Source: Phellopilus nigrolimitatus
Taxonomy: Eukaryota; Basidiomycota; Agaricomycetes; Hymenochaetales; Hymenochaetaceae
Assembly: GCA_021029095.1 (NCBI GenBank)
Contig: JAJOHG010000063.1
Span: 92,702 to 156,701 of the forward strand
Direction of reading: 5' to 3'
Length of the DNA: 64,000 nucleotides
The stretch's first letter is position 1. Every line of letters starts with the position of its first letter. Shown here in pieces: positions 43,768 to 56,448 of this stretch. A program made the translations under genes and the position numbers. The notes beneath the pieces are model-generated. The model made no database searches. It was not told the origin of the DNA and saw only the letters and a program-made list of their open reading frames with translations.

Positions 43768-45506
43768 TTATGTCTGCTGGTGGCCCGACTCAATCTGGTG
43801 TTCCTTCCGTTTCGACCCGCTATCGAATTTCCCTCTGCACTGCGTACAAATCACGCACGAATCCTTCTTATGGCGAGGACCGTTCCTCTTCGTTTCCCGC
43901 CCACAGTCATTGCAACGAGCAGCGTTCAGCCCGTAGTCGTCCAAGATGTGTCGCACGAAGCTTTCCCAAGAATCGTACTTCTTGACGCTTGACACACGGC
44001 TGCGCTTGTCCCCTGCTTCCGTGTGCGCACAGTGCGGACACGAAAACTCTACCGACTTCAGGCTCTCTTCGAAATCTTGCCTGTGCATCTTCAGATGTTG
44101 ACGAATGATGCCCTTCTCGAGAGGGAGCCTTTCTTGGCAACCTTTATAACTGCAGGCCAAATTTCGCTGGTCTCCGCCGTTCGTGCGGGGGGCTTCCTCC
44201 TCTGCCTTCCGTTTTAGATTCTGCCTTTGTGTCGCAACGGCCTCGGAGCGGCCAGTAGGATGAAGCGCTGACGGTTGCACTGTAGCTAACTGGTGGAGGT
44301 GTTCACCGTGCGATTCGGTGGCCCCAGGGAGATTTTTGCCTGTCGGCAGCGGGGGCCTGTACTGCGATGACGTTGACGGGCTCGGAGAGCCGCATGACGA
44401 CCTGAACGATTGTGGTCAATACATGAGGAGCTTCTAGTGCGAGGGAAATCCACTCACGGAGGGGTCGAATAATTGTTGGATTGCCCACTGTCATGCGAGG
44501 CAGTGCTCGCATGTTCAGAGACAGAGTCAGAAGCGGACACCTTAGCATCACTATAGGAAGGTAAGAACACTGATTGCGGTAACAGAGACATGAGAACTCA
44601 CAGGATGCCTGGTAGCAGCACACCCTTCCATGAGGGACTCAGAAGGGCGGGCAGAGGAGGTGACAATTTGCGCCGGAACTCCTCACCGGCGAACTCCAAG
44701 TCCAAGTTCAAGTCGCTTCCGCACGAATGGTCGGCCGCTTTGTTAAAGTCATCGTTCCTACCCAATGAGGGGATGTCTGACGGTCGAGCATCGAGCGAGG
44801 TCGAGGTCGTCGATGCGAAGAAATCGAACTCATTCGACGAGATATGCGACGAAGACGGTTTGGCGAGGGTCGAACCAGATGCAACTGGTCCTTCCTTGTT
44901 GCTACAAGATCGAGGATAGCGTCAGGTACAGAAATCGACGTGAAGCAGATGGGAGAAACGCTACCTTTGCCTTCTCCTCTCCTTCGGTTTCTGGGGGCCC
45001 TTTCCTTTCCACCTCGACGTCGGGAAGCGAACCATGGGTGCTGGCGAGTACTCTCCGTCTGCGACAGTGTACCCCGGGCCGTCGTTGGCGACGTATACTC
45101 CCAAGCCCATATCCAAATCACTCCGGCGCGAATACGTAGCTGCCATGCTGAACTGGTCTATCCTACTGAGCGAGGGGATGTCAGACGGTCCAGCACCGAC
45201 CGAGGTAGAGATTGTCGACGCATAATGAGCACCGAACATAGGAAGGTCATCCGAGAAGATGTCCGGAGAGGGCGGTTCAGCGACTGCCGAACCAGACGCA
45301 ACCGGTGCCCCCTTCCTGCTACAAATCATGGATGCGGTCAGGTGCGTAAATTAAATTAAAATAAAATAAAGGAAACGGTACCTCCGAGTTCTAAGCCCCT
45401 TCTTGGCTTTCTGGAATGCCTTCACCTTAGATTTGGGCTCCGGCGAGAGGCCCAAGGGTATGAACGAGTCTTTCCCCTTTGCGCCGGGGAGGAAGGCGTG
45501 CTCCAT
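43768..45506 (-). CDS. C2H2-type zinc-finger protein A, 501 aa
   Basis: Coding exons: 45382-45506, 44965-45318, 44602-44901, 44458-44550, 43768-44401, giving 502 codons with the stop. The N-terminus MEHAFLPGAKGKDSFIPLGL is followed by a basic KAFQKAKKGLRTR. Two tandemly duplicated Ser/Pro/Asp-rich exons (each with PVASGS and ARPSDIPSL or AGPSDIPSL motifs) come next, then SSCGSPSPSTSSQYRPPLP and a basic RKAEEE. The C-terminus holds four Cys/His clusters: C-x4-C-x13-H-x3-H, CPHC, CNDCGRETKRNGPRHKKDSC, and CTQC-x12-H-x5-H. The design (acidic/Ser linker plus fingers) suggests a nuclear DNA-binding regulator, but no target is known. Fragments B and C are paralogues. A start further upstream via a 5' exon could not be fitted in frame. 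Confidence 0.75.
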
Positions 45507-47447
45507 GAGTTCAGCGGGAGCCGGGGAACTAATGGCTAAGAGTTAGTTCAAGCCATATGCACTTCGTGAACGACGCGACGTACGATGAAGAGAATCTCAT
45601 TGTTGAACAATTCGCGAGGGTGAGCGAGATGACTTGAGAATGTTGTTTGAGGATATGCGAATTAGAGCGCGATACGAATGAGATGTCCTTTACCTGTAAG
45701 ACGAAATGCAGTCGTCTGAAGAAGACAAGGGTTGGGTGCGAGAAGGGGATGATGAGTGGACTGAAGCAAGTTGAGAAAACTCAGAGCGCGCGTTCGAGTC
45801 GTCATTTTATGGCCAGCACGGGACCGTGACAGGAGCCGGCCATCGGGCGTCCATTGTCGAATTCTCGAAAAAAGAAAAAAGTCCCATCCTAGCACATCAG
45901 AGCCAAAACACAGTCATAGATGCAGATGATATCCAGAACAGCCCAAATTGGGTCAGATTTTTGCGACCGGATAAACGGGCAGAGCCAGTTTGGAAGCCAG
46001 CAACTGTGGGTCCACCAAAACATTCCTTTATCGGGAACGCCTTGTAAAAGACCACCACCTACACAATGAGAGAGGCTGCGCAAGGGTTGCGAGGGGACAC
46101 CCGAAGCTCCTCGTGTTCTAGGAGTGGCAGCTTTGATCTGGACCCGGGTAAATTTGAGGACCCAACGTATTCCAGATAAACAGAGATTCAACCAATGAGC
46201 TTGCGTTTCTTTGTGCACCGGCTCGTAGGTGGTTCGGTCTTCGTTTTGATCTGCTGCTGGAGCTGACTGCCGGTCCGGAAAAGCCGACAATGAGCGTAGC
46301 TTCGATACAGGGCACACCGAAGAAGACCTCCAAGACAGAAGACTTTCTAGACAGTCCACCGCGTCATCTCTAATGACACTGGTTCGGAAGCGTATGCCAG
46401 TTTTCAGCAAGGTCGGGAGGCATACGTTGAACATGCAACATGGGGATGTCTTGGAATTCATAAGCAAGCACAACATTCAGATTCAACCCCAACTTACCAA
46501 ATAGTCCGCAACTCATGGTGTCCTTCGTACAGACGTCCGTCGCCTGCCGTCGCCTGAGCCGTCTTGGTCTACTGCCAGAGCTGACTACCACATAGGAGCC
46601 GACGGTCGACGAAACTTAGCCACCTTGGAGAAGGCCTCCCGGGTCGTTAGATAATCCACAGCAGCATTCCTGCGCCAGTTCGTAGGCGTTTGTCTTTGGA
46701 TAGACTGGGAGGCGTCCGATGTACCGACACGGATGAATAACTCGCAAGAGCAACATTCAAATTCAAGCACGTTTGGCCAAGCGCACTCTGTCGACATCCG
46801 CCAGTGCTAGCTCGTGCAAGAACGATAGGAGCATCGCAGGCATGTCTAAGCAGTCATTTGTCTGTCCTTTGGAATAATAACTATAACCACAGCCTATTTT
46901 GACGCGTCATGAAGGACGACGTACCTCTTTCAGTTTCAGCCCATTGATTCGCAACTACTCACTATCTGCTCAACAGTTCGTGCTTATATGGCAAACGAAT
47001 CTTCTCTTTCTGCTGGACTCATCCTGTGTTCTAGTCAAGGTATCAAATGATCTCAACAGCAGCACATCCAAATCCAGGGTAAGTCTACCTCTAAATTACA
47101 TCTCAGAGATGACGAGGAACTATCTCCAAGGTGTAGATATTTATTCGGTATGCTGCAGTGTCCAGACCGGTCGCGCTAGTCCCGACAGACATTCGTTCGG
47201 AAGAAGCGCAGCCAGCAAAAAGACAACTTTTGTCCACAGCACAAGAAGAACGAGATATGTAAAAGGCGAGTGGGAGAACCTTTTGACCTTAGCATCGAAC
47301 ATTGACTTGTAGTTTTGACAATAGGGATACAGATCAATTTGCCAGCAGAAGTCTCGCTTTGTCCTGGCAGTCGTGACCAAATCCATCTCAACGCTGGCGG
47401 GAGGAAAGTGCAGCGAAATTGCACCAAGACGTGCAACCGCCTTTGTG
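45507..47447. other. Duplicated upstream region of zinc-finger gene A, unresolved gene relics
   Basis: Matches about 52020-53450 upstream of zinc-finger gene B across most of its length. Minus-strand protein-like pieces recur in both: VDCLESLLSW/VDYLTTREAFSKVAKF type repeats (twice here), AFPIKECFGGPTVAGFQTG, and KRDFCWQIDLYPYCQNYKSM versus KREFYQHIDLYPRCRSYKSI. They could be exons of one conserved minus-strand gene in an advanced state of decay. I cannot name it. Confidence 0.3.
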
Positions 47448-47498
47448 AGGCCCCGCTCGGCTACGCGAGTTAAAGTACTCGCGTTCCGTGCGGGGCCT
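47448..47498. mobile_element. 51-bp hairpin insertion
   Basis: AGGCCCCGCTCGGCTACGCG is mirrored at the right end (CGCGTTCCGTGCGGGGCCT), a near-perfect palindrome. The core GGCCCCGCTCGGCT matches the ends of the elements at 6275 and 12921. The paralogous sequence near 53460-53480 lacks it, although the flanks there are diverged. Confidence 0.55.
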
Positions 47499-49467
47499 GA
47501 GCATTTTCCGTAGCAGTCGAGAACCCAGACAAGGACTTCAGTATTCCCGGTGAAATTCGAGATTCGAGATTGCTACGTGCGCAAGCACGCAACCATAAAC
47601 GTCAAGAGGAGAGATAATTTGAGTCGGTACACACCTTTTATCCTTCATCTTTGTGGTAAAACCTGAATGCCTTGCACTTCACGTTAGACTTCAGATTTCT
47701 CCACCGTCGCATCATGCCCGAAACTTTGGGCCAAACAAAAAAGTTAGTCGGGCACATTCTTTATCCCGATTTTTTCATCCTGACGCTATGCGGGCCCATT
47801 AGTGGATTGTGGGTTTCTAGGTGCTGCTTACAAGCCATTTTATTGCAAGATGCGACCATCGTTACCAGTTTGCGACAGCCAGCGGACGACACATAGGCTC
47901 TTCGCTTCGTTTTTTTAGGGTTTCTCCGCCTACAAAAATTTGCAGTCAAGTCAAGATCACGTCAATAGATGAAGCAGGTCGGATTGCGCTGTTTTGCCAG
48001 CACGAATGAGATGCGAGGACTAGCAACTTTGACGCAGGTCTCGTCTCCTGCAGTGTTAAGCGGCCCAAGAAGCGCGCCAATGTGTTAGTCAGTAAATACG
48101 CACAGACCGTCGTGGGAACCTCGCCCACAACAACGCGTCCACAAACTCATCGACGCGTCTTCAAGGACAACTACACGCTGCCGTCTACAGATTCTGTATT
48201 GTCTGTCTTTCATATTGCCATAAGATACATGTCGGATTGCAAATCCGTCGCCTAGCTCGTCAGCTGCGCGTTTAAATCTCCTCTCGTTTTCCGCAAGCCA
48301 AAGGACTAGCGGAACTCGACAACCGAGAACTAATCGTGTAGATGTTCGCTGATTTTGAATTTTCGCGATCGCATCAGGACGCGGCATTTCGAAGAGGAAC
48401 CAGATACTTGTATTTCAAGCACGGCTAGGCTGTCTATATGCGAAAATCCGAAAGCAGTGACCGCGTTTCCGACCTACCTGGCACCCAACAAGAACGACCA
48501 TACGATCTCAATGCTAGCGGAAGTAATTGGACCAAGGGATTATCATGACGTATACGGATCGCACGAAGAGCGAGATTATGAAGGATGTCTTCGCTGTGGT
48601 GACCGACGCGGAGACCAGGCACTGGATGATCAAGATGGTGGACTGCCACTTTCTCTTCACTCTTTTGCATTTATTGACAGTGTGCCGTATCTCTTCCTCG
48701 GATATAAACAAGAAAAAGAAAATGCGATCAGTACGTGCCAAATCAAATAGGTTAAAAGCTTGTTAAGAGTCATTAGCTGTATGCGCTACTCTGCACCCTC
48801 AGACGCCGAGGAAATGGACCCCAGCTTCACCCTAAACGTCTCTGACTCCGTGTGCGAAAACGGAACATCTGAAATTTTCTATCTCGCAAGTTTCTTTACG
48901 CACCTCGATTGCTACGCTCATACTCTGAAAGCCGGCCGCGGCCATACCCGACGGCAGAGAACTGGTCTTGTAGACATTCTTCACTAAGAAAGTATTTTTG
49001 ATATATGGGTGCGAACTAAGTATACGTGGACTATTGCCAGCCGCTCATGGAACCGCCTTCGAAATGGTGCGCAACAGATCGAGTTTTATGTACAAAATCT
49101 GAGTGTCATGCTGATATCCACAAATAGTTGTCTTCAGTCTTCATTAAATATCACAAGCAAGTATGGATGGTATCTTGTTCGTACAGTTAATGAGGCGCTG
49201 CCTCGAGGGTGATGAAAAAAAGACGGGCGCAAATAAGGACACAACCGAATTGCATCCGAAAGGTGCGTTCATTCCATACGAATGAAATGAAAAAGATATA
49301 CTCATGATTGATGAAGTGCGCAAACGTAGTATGTGCGTATAATGATGAACTGTCTTCGCGCGCAAGCGGATCAAAGCTTAACAGTCCAATGCTGTATAAA
49401 ATACAATACATACGAGTGATTAAATACAGGCTTCATAGATCTGTGTTTGAATCCTGATAATTGGAGG
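47499..49467. other. Region with unassigned coding-like pieces only
   Basis: A minus-strand frame at 48085-48387 (LVLGCRVPLVLWLAENERRF) and a plus-strand frame at 48527-48766 (KDVFAVVTDAETRHWMIKMV) look protein-like, but neither could be linked to other exons or a family. The rest shows nothing. Confidence 0.2.
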
Positions 49468-50480
49468 CTAGGTCGATGCACGATGTAGTAACTGAATGTT
49501 CATTGCGTAGTGCTTTTCGGCGGACAACAAGTGCACGATGGATCTTCGAGGGCCGCTTGCGTAGGTAACCGCAGGGGCAGGACCATTATCTCCTTGAGTA
49601 ATCTTCTTCATGTTTTCGGGAAGCATGGCCTCCTCGAACGAGAGACTGAGCAGTGCTTCCGATTGCTGGTGCTGGAATTGTACATGTAGATCACCGACTT
49701 TCATGGTGGAAGGGGAAAAGCGTTCCCTGATCCTTTGACAGCGCACACGAAGTCTGTCGTCTTCGATAAGCTCAAGGACTGCCTTCCCTGTTCTTTTTTT
49801 TTTTTGTGATGAACAACTCTTTCGCCTCCATAATGTCACTCCAAGAACCTTTTCTCCACATAACCAAAATGTCCCCCTCTTTGGGTATCTTGTAACCCTT
49901 ATATCCCACTCCCTGCCAGACAACGGCATAGAAGAGAGACTCCAGATCGTGATGAAGCGCACGTGTAAAGGCTTTGCTGCTAAAGTCGAGTACCTCTCGA
50001 GCCACGAACGGCACTGTCCCTATGTGATGTTTACTTGGCCGAACATGCAGAGAGCGGGACGCAAATTTAAAATTGAGAAAGGTATTAACAGCCCTGGTCT
50101 CTCTTTTGCAGGAGCCAGGCCAAATCATGCCAACGCCGGCTTCGACCGTCAGAGCTGCCGTTGTCAGGAACAGCTTGTATATACCTATAATATGATTAGC
50201 CACGGAGTCTGGAGAAATGATGAGTATTACTCACATTCACTAAAGCGAAAGAGCATTCCCAAAGAAGCATCGAGCTGCGGATGAACCGGGATGACAGGAA
50301 CTCGGAGCCCTTTGATATCCCCTGTCTCGTGAACGCTTCGATTGATTTTTTCCCCGTGCCTAGCCTCTAAATCTGGGTTCGAAAATTTTACCTCCAATCA
50401 TCGCAAATGCATGCATATTGAGGAACTTAATTCTTCCTCGCACTGCAGTTCATGAACAACCTCCAGTTTGATGTTTGATA
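49468..50480 (-). pseudogene. FunK1-related pseudokinase fragment B
   Basis: Two exons are visible: VPVIPVHPQLDASLGMLFRF, then after an intron FLTTAALTVEAGVGMI and IGTVPFVAREVLDFSSKAFT, HHDLESLFYAVVWQGVGYKG, KIPKEGDILVMWRKGSWSDI. A run of T/A near 49790-49802 shifts the frame before the C-terminal VTYA...HLLSAEKHYAMN tail. The position equivalent to the catalytic HGD loop reads LTVEAG, and the DFD motif reads LNFKF. It is downstream of zinc-finger relic B on the same strand. Confidence 0.6.
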
Positions 50481-50540
50481 TGCACGAGGCATCATGCGTT
50501 TTTGTTACAAGCCTCAAAGAAATCACATTTGATACCGTTT

Positions 50541-51960
50541 CTACGCTGCGTAATATGAAAAATAAGGACGAAGGAATCTATCAATACAAGTTCTACCTGT
50601 ACATATACGAACACTGACCGTTATTAAACGGAGGCACGATTGGAATACCGTGAAGGAGAAAAACATTTCATACAAAACACTTCTCGCGCGTTCCTCTCCT
50701 ATATCTGCTTGTGGCGCCTTCTGGTGTAGCTTCCGCTGAGACCCGCTGGTGAACTTCTTTTTGCATTGCGTGCAGACCACGCACGACTCCCGCTTGTGCC
50801 GAACCATGTTTCTCACCGTCTCCCGGCCGCAATCATTGCAACGAACTGTAGTAAGCCCGTAGTCATCCAAGATGTGTCGCACGAAGCTTTCCCAAGAATC
50901 GTACTTCTTGACAGTTGACCCGCGTCTGCGCTTGTCGCCGATTTCCTCGTGCACGCAGTGCGGACACAAATATTCCACCGACTTCAGTCTCTTCGAAGTC
51001 TTGCTTATGCGTCTTGATGTGCCGGCGAATGACGTCCTTGTCGCGAGTGAGCTCCACCTGACAACCCTTGTACAAGCACACCAGCTTTGCCGGATCCGTG
51101 CAGTTCGTGCGGGGGGCTTCCTCTTCTGCCTTCCGTTTTTGCCCCGGGTGGAAGTGTTTACTGGATGTCGATAGCAGGGGGCTGTGGAGAGACCGTGTTG
51201 AGAGGCTTGGAGAGCTGAAAGACGATCTGAACGATCGTTGTCAATACACGAGGAACTTCTATTGAGGGGGACATCCACTCACGGAGGGGTCGAGTAGCCG
51301 TCAGTTTGCTTGCTGACCTGCGAGACAGTGCTCGCATGTTCAGAGGCAGAGGCAGAAGCACGCACCTTAGCATCACTATAGGAGAGTAAGAACACTGATT
51401 GCGGTAACAGAGACATGAGAACTCACAGGATGCCAGGTAGTAACAGGCCATCCCAGGCGCTACTTAATAAGGCGGGGCGTGGAGGTGCAGCTTCGTGCTG
51501 GAACTCGTCACCGACGTCGAAGTCCAAGTCGAAGCCCAACTCGCTTCCGCGCGAACGGTCCACCGCCATGTTGAAAATGTCGACCTTGCGGAGCGAGGGC
51601 ATTTCTGACGGTCCAGCACCGGGCGAGGTGGAAATTTTCAATGCATTAGAAGCATTGCATAAAGAAAGGTCATCCGGCGAGACATCCGGCGAAGACGGTT
51701 CTGCGACGGTCGAACCAGACACAATTTGTCCTTCCTTGCTGCTACAAGATCGAGGACGGAGTCAGGTACAGAAATTGACGTAAAACCAGACGTATGAAAC
51801 AGTACTTCTGCGTCTCCGTCCTCTGCTTGGGCTTCTTGGGCGTCTTTCCCTTCCACTTCGATGTCGCGAATGGACCCATGGATACCGACGTGTACTTTCC
51901 GCTTCGTTCGGGAGTAGAATGCTTTGTACGGATACAGCGGGCGATAGGCAGCTAAATGAG
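50541..51960 (-). pseudogene. Zinc-finger gene relic B
   Basis: Exons parallel gene A. An upstream exon reads GPFATSKWKGKTPKKPKQ. The Ser/Pro/Asp exon has GSTVAEPSSPDVSPDDLSL and AGPSEMPSL. The C-terminal exon reads VCLYKGCQVELTRDKDVIRR. Within the first finger a 2-bp deletion (near 50985) shifts the frame, so the later CPHC, CNDCGRETVRNMVRHKRESC and CTQCKKKFTSGSQRK clusters are in another frame. The last His pair is also disrupted. Probably non-functional. Confidence 0.65.
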
Positions 51961-54900
51961 CAAGCGTCAGTCTAAGCCAGACGTGATTCCTGAATGACAT
52001 GACATACGGCTGGTAACTTCAACAAAGTGGGAGCGAGCGAGACGATCCTGAGGATTATTATTTGAGATCCTTTTATACAAAAGTAGCGGTACGAGAAGAC
52101 AAAGGGACAAAAGGAAGTTGAAAGGCTCCAGCGCGCATTCGTCGTCATTTTATGGCTAGCACGGGATCGTGACAGCATCCGGCCAATCGGCCGTTCATTG
52201 TTTTTTTTTTTTTTTTCAAAGAATCCCATCCTAGCATATCAGGACCAGATCACCGCCATAGATGCAGAAGATATCCAGAATATCCCAGTCAGGACCGATT
52301 TTCGCGATCCGATAAGCGGGTGATAGTTTGGGAGCCACCGACTGTGAGCCCTCCCATGACATTCTTTTGTCCGAAATATGCCTTGGAAAGGACCACCGCC
52401 TACACAATCAGAAAGGTTGCGCAAGAGTTTGCGAGGGTAAATCCGAAGCTCCTCGTGTTCTAGGAGTGGCCACCTCAGCTGGGACCCGGATAAATCGGAG
52501 GACCCGGAATCTGAACATATTCTAGATGAACAGGGATTTAGTCTATGACCTTGTGTTGCCTTTGTGCACAGTCCTTGGTCTGCCGTTGGAATTGACTACC
52601 ATTCCTAGGAAGCCGACGCCCATTCCGGAAAATTCCTCTCGGCGCCACTAAATAGTTCACTGTCTCATCATTATTAATAATGCTCGTTCGAAAGTGTATG
52701 TCGAGAGGCGTACGTTGAACCGACCGCAGTGAAGGGCTCAAACTTCACATGCAAGCGCAGTATTCAGATCGAAGCGCGACTTGCCAAGCGCAACCGCACG
52801 ACATCCCCCAGTGTTGACTCGTACAATAACGATTTGAGACGTGGGCCACAACAGTCACCTGTCAGTTCTGAGTGAAAACTAAAATCACAGGACAATTCGA
52901 CGCATCACAAAGGACAACGTACCTCTGTCAGCTTTGATGCATTAGTTTGGGGACCAGGGCCATATCTGTCTATTTTGATACAATAGTTCGTGCACATATG
53001 ATGAACGAGTCAACCCTTCCTGCGGAAGACCTCAGCCCATCAGCTGTGCTGGTCAAGATGTCAAAGAATTTCGGCCGCGCAAAGGAAGCAACAGCAGTAT
53101 CTCCAAATCAAAGGCAATTCTGCCTCTGTATCAGATCTAAGCTGACGAATGACTATTTCCAAGGTATAGAGATTCATTCGCTCTGCCAGCGTCTGAATCA
53201 GTCGTGCAAGCCCCGACAGACATTAGTCCGGGAAAAGCACGACTATCGAAGAAAAGAAGTCCTACTCATAGCACAAGAAGCATCAAGTAAAAGGCGAGCG
53301 AGGACAACCTCCTGAGCTCAGTTTCAGTTATCGACTTGTAGCTTCGGCAGCGGGGATACAGATCGATGTGCTGGTAGAATTCTCGCTTTGCCTTTGTCTT
53401 CGCGACTGAGTCCATCTCAACACTGGAGCTGTACGGCGAAACTGCACCAGGTTCATTTGACCGCCTAGCCAGCGTTTCTTGTAGAAGCCAAGATTCCAGA
53501 CAAGGACAAAGACCAGGGCATCATCTACACGAGTTTCAGTTTCTCCAATTAAAATTCGAGCTTCAAATATGCGCAAGCATGCAATTCTAAACGTCAACAG
53601 GGGATCGAATGCGAGCCAGCACATACCTTTCGTCGCTCATCTTTGCTCAAAATTTCTTCATAGGTCATCTCCGCGCATGGCCATCTCACTTCTCCTGTTT
53701 GCTCATCCTCGGGCTGCTGCTCGTGATTTGAAAGCTAGATGCAACCAAAGCAGCAGTTTGCAGCAAGGAATGTGTATTATCCTTTTTATACGTTTTCTCC
53801 ATGGTGAAGTCGAAAATCAAGTCGAGGAAGCAGAAGAGATCGCGTTGCGCGGTCGACATCAGCGAGACGAGGACAAGTAACTCGCCAGCAGCGACGAGTC
53901 GACGACTTCCGTGCCGAATCAATCGCTCACGTGATACCCGGTTTGTTGCACGAAGAAAATCTTTTCTAAGTATAAATTCTGATTATTTGCTGGTTCCAAT
54001 GTGCCTAACACTCAATGCTAGCGAAATAAATTTATCGCAAGAATACTCGGTATCTTACAGAGACATTTCCGAACTGCCCACTGTTGTCGCTCAACTTGTC
54101 GTTCTCACGGTCTATAACAACCCCCAACTTCGCTGTATTTCCGGATTCCCTTTTCCATCAAAACAAGTTACATTTTCTACGTCGTATGCCTGTGTCCTCA
54201 CCTGCCTGTGGCTGGCACCATGTTTTTTTTCATGGATGTGTCTCCTTGTGTCCTTTCTGGCCTATGATTAGCGTCCGATTTGCTGTCGATGACGCGCAAG
54301 GTGGAAGCTCTGGTCTCAGGTGCACGCTCCTATCCTCAATGCAAGGGTCACTCTGGAGGTTTTAGCCAATTGTATTCCGAGGGACGGTATCAGCAGTGAC
54401 ACAGCGGCGCCGCATACTTTTAGCGTTGGGTTCTCGAACACCCTAGTCCAGATGATAATTCAACCAGGTGCGTTGAATACCATGGACTTGAACTAGCTCG
54501 CTCAACAATGAACCCCATTGACTTGCACTCAGAGGCTGCACAGCCGTTTTATCCCGCCCTTTGGAGACAACTCGCGGACTTATGGTCAGATCTTCGAGTC
54601 TCAACCGCAGCTACGTACAATCGCAATTTTGAGCCGAGTCCTCAGAGTGGTAAGTGCTCGTACAACAGTGCATATGTGCAATTTTCCTATCACTTTTCTC
54701 GAAGCATATGCATTTGTCATTAGACACGAGTACATACATTTAAAATCCTTTTCGGTTTGAGAACAGCGGTGAAGCCACACCCTTTGTACTTCTATGTGAT
54801 GTACGTTCGATAATAATCGTGATCAAACAAGATAAAGTTGTCCGAGCTGCAATACACGGATGAAGTAATAAAGGTAACCGTCCGTCAATCTGTGTCGAAA

Positions 54901-54965
54901 AGCTGGCAAGTGTAGCCTGACAAGCAAGAAACACTCACAAATAACGGCACCTTTCAGAAAGCTGT
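51961..54965. other. Duplicated upstream region of zinc-finger relic B, unresolved
   Basis: 52020-53450 parallels 45660-47440. Minus-strand exon-like pieces include PEDEQTGEVRWPCAEMTYEE continuing ILSKDERRK to a good donor (near 53640), and SVEMDSVAKTKAKREFYQHI with a frame running to a stop near 53310. A plus-strand piece at 54508 (PFYPALWRQLADLWSDLRVS) ends at a donor-like site. I cannot assemble or name a gene. A poly-T tract lies near 52200. Confidence 0.25.
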
Positions 54966-55842
54966 TCATTGCGTACTGTGTTTGTGCGGACAACAAGCAC
55001 AAGATGGATTTTCGAAGGCCGCCTTCATCCACTCAGCATAGGTAACCACAGGAGCAGAAGTATTATTCCATTTAGTAGTCCCTTCTATTTCCGTCGCAAG
55101 GGCCTCCTGCAATGACTGGTCGGAACGACGTAATCTCGTTTGTTGGACCTGCAGACTAAGGCCGTCCCCAGCGGCAATGAAGAATTGATCCCCGATTGCT
55201 CGACAGCGAGCACGAAATAGCGGATTCTCGATATGATCAAGAATACTCTTCATCGTTTTCTGGTCACTGATGAAATCCCTTAATGTCACTCCAGTAACCT
55301 TTCCTCCACTCAGCCAAGATGTCCCCCTTCTTGAGTATTATATGGCCCTGATATCCTAAGCCATTCCAGACAACGGCATAAAAAACAGACTCCAGATCGT
55401 GATGAAGCCCACGGGTGAGTTCATTCTTGCTTAGGTTCAGCACGTCTCGAGCCATGAACGGCGCTGTCCCTACGCGATGGTTGCTTGACTGCTTGGGAGG
55501 AGAAACTTTCTCCAAGCCTAAGACGAGCAAGATGTCCACGGGTGTTTCACCGTCACCGTTTTCGTATATCACGAAGCCAGACGTATTGACGCTGCCGTCG
55601 AGGGGCAGCACTGCCGTAGATATAAACAACCTCTGCATAATTGCTATGATATTTCCAGTGAAGTTCTCATTAGGAAAAGAAGTACAGTACTTACCGCCAA
55701 TAAACGGAATCAGAAATGGCACGTCCGAGTCCCAAGGGCTGACATGTTTGATTTGGCAGACCGAAAGGTCCTTTGTAGCGGGAGTTGGAGACTCCCCTAT
55801 TGACCTGCAAACCCCTCGAAGAGTTTGGCTGGCTTCGAGCAT
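54966..55842 (-). pseudogene. FunK1-related pseudokinase, tandem unit 1 (frameshifted)
   Basis: Paralogue of the intact gene at 56449-57313 with the same start (MLEASQTLRGVCRSIGESP) and the same first intron after VPFLIPFIGG. It reads ISTAVLPLDGSVNTSGFV in place of the catalytic loop, and LVLGLEKV in place of DFD. RVGTAPFMARDVLNLSKNEL and HHDLESVFYAVVWNGLGYQG follow. A frameshift near 55270 (after WSDIKGF) separates the tail EWMKAAFENPSCACC. A TATA-like GTATATAAAC lies upstream near 55980. Decayed but recent. Confidence 0.7.
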
Positions 55843-56448
55843 CTTCGATTCGATACGGTCAAGAATTATGTCGAAATCTCCTATCTTCGCGAGCAATCTT
55901 GAAAAAATTCAGCTGTGTCGAATCCTCGAGCGATATAGAGTTCAAGGTTTGTCACAGGTTTGTCGTAATCGTCGTTTATATACCAAATATCTTTAGGAAA
56001 GTGTCGAACAGGTTGTTGCAGCATGCATGGCCAATTGAATCAACGCAGTGAACGTACGAATGTCTGGTCGCCCTTGCGGTAGGTGGCAAGAAAACCTGCC
56101 TAATTAGGGCCGGCGTTTACGCGATGAGTTTGTCCTCCTGAAATTCTTGCTTAGCCACAACGTGTGTTTGTAGAATGCATAGATTTCCACACGCGAGACA
56201 CGAACACATAAATTAGAATCTGTTTTCGGTCCAAAGAAGACGGCGAAGACGCACCCCTTATATTTCCATGTGCGTTCGGTAATCCTTATGTACCAAGCAG
56301 AACACAGCTATTATAATCCAATGTCGACTAAGTTACAATACACAACACAGTTGTGAATGAGAAAGACTGCCATTTGTATATCTATGTTGAAACGCTAATT
56401 AGTGAGGCCGAGATAACTCATTAGTAGCGGAACCCTTGAGTAAACGGT

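Noticed and set aside
45507..45600. Upstream first exon (MRFSSS) for zinc-finger gene A
   Set aside because: Joining it to the next acceptor gives a stop after two codons, so translation more likely starts at 45506.
46900..48010. Several plus-strand frames of 60-137 codons
   Set aside because: The paralogous segment at 52900-53900 does not conserve these frames, while minus-strand pieces are better conserved.
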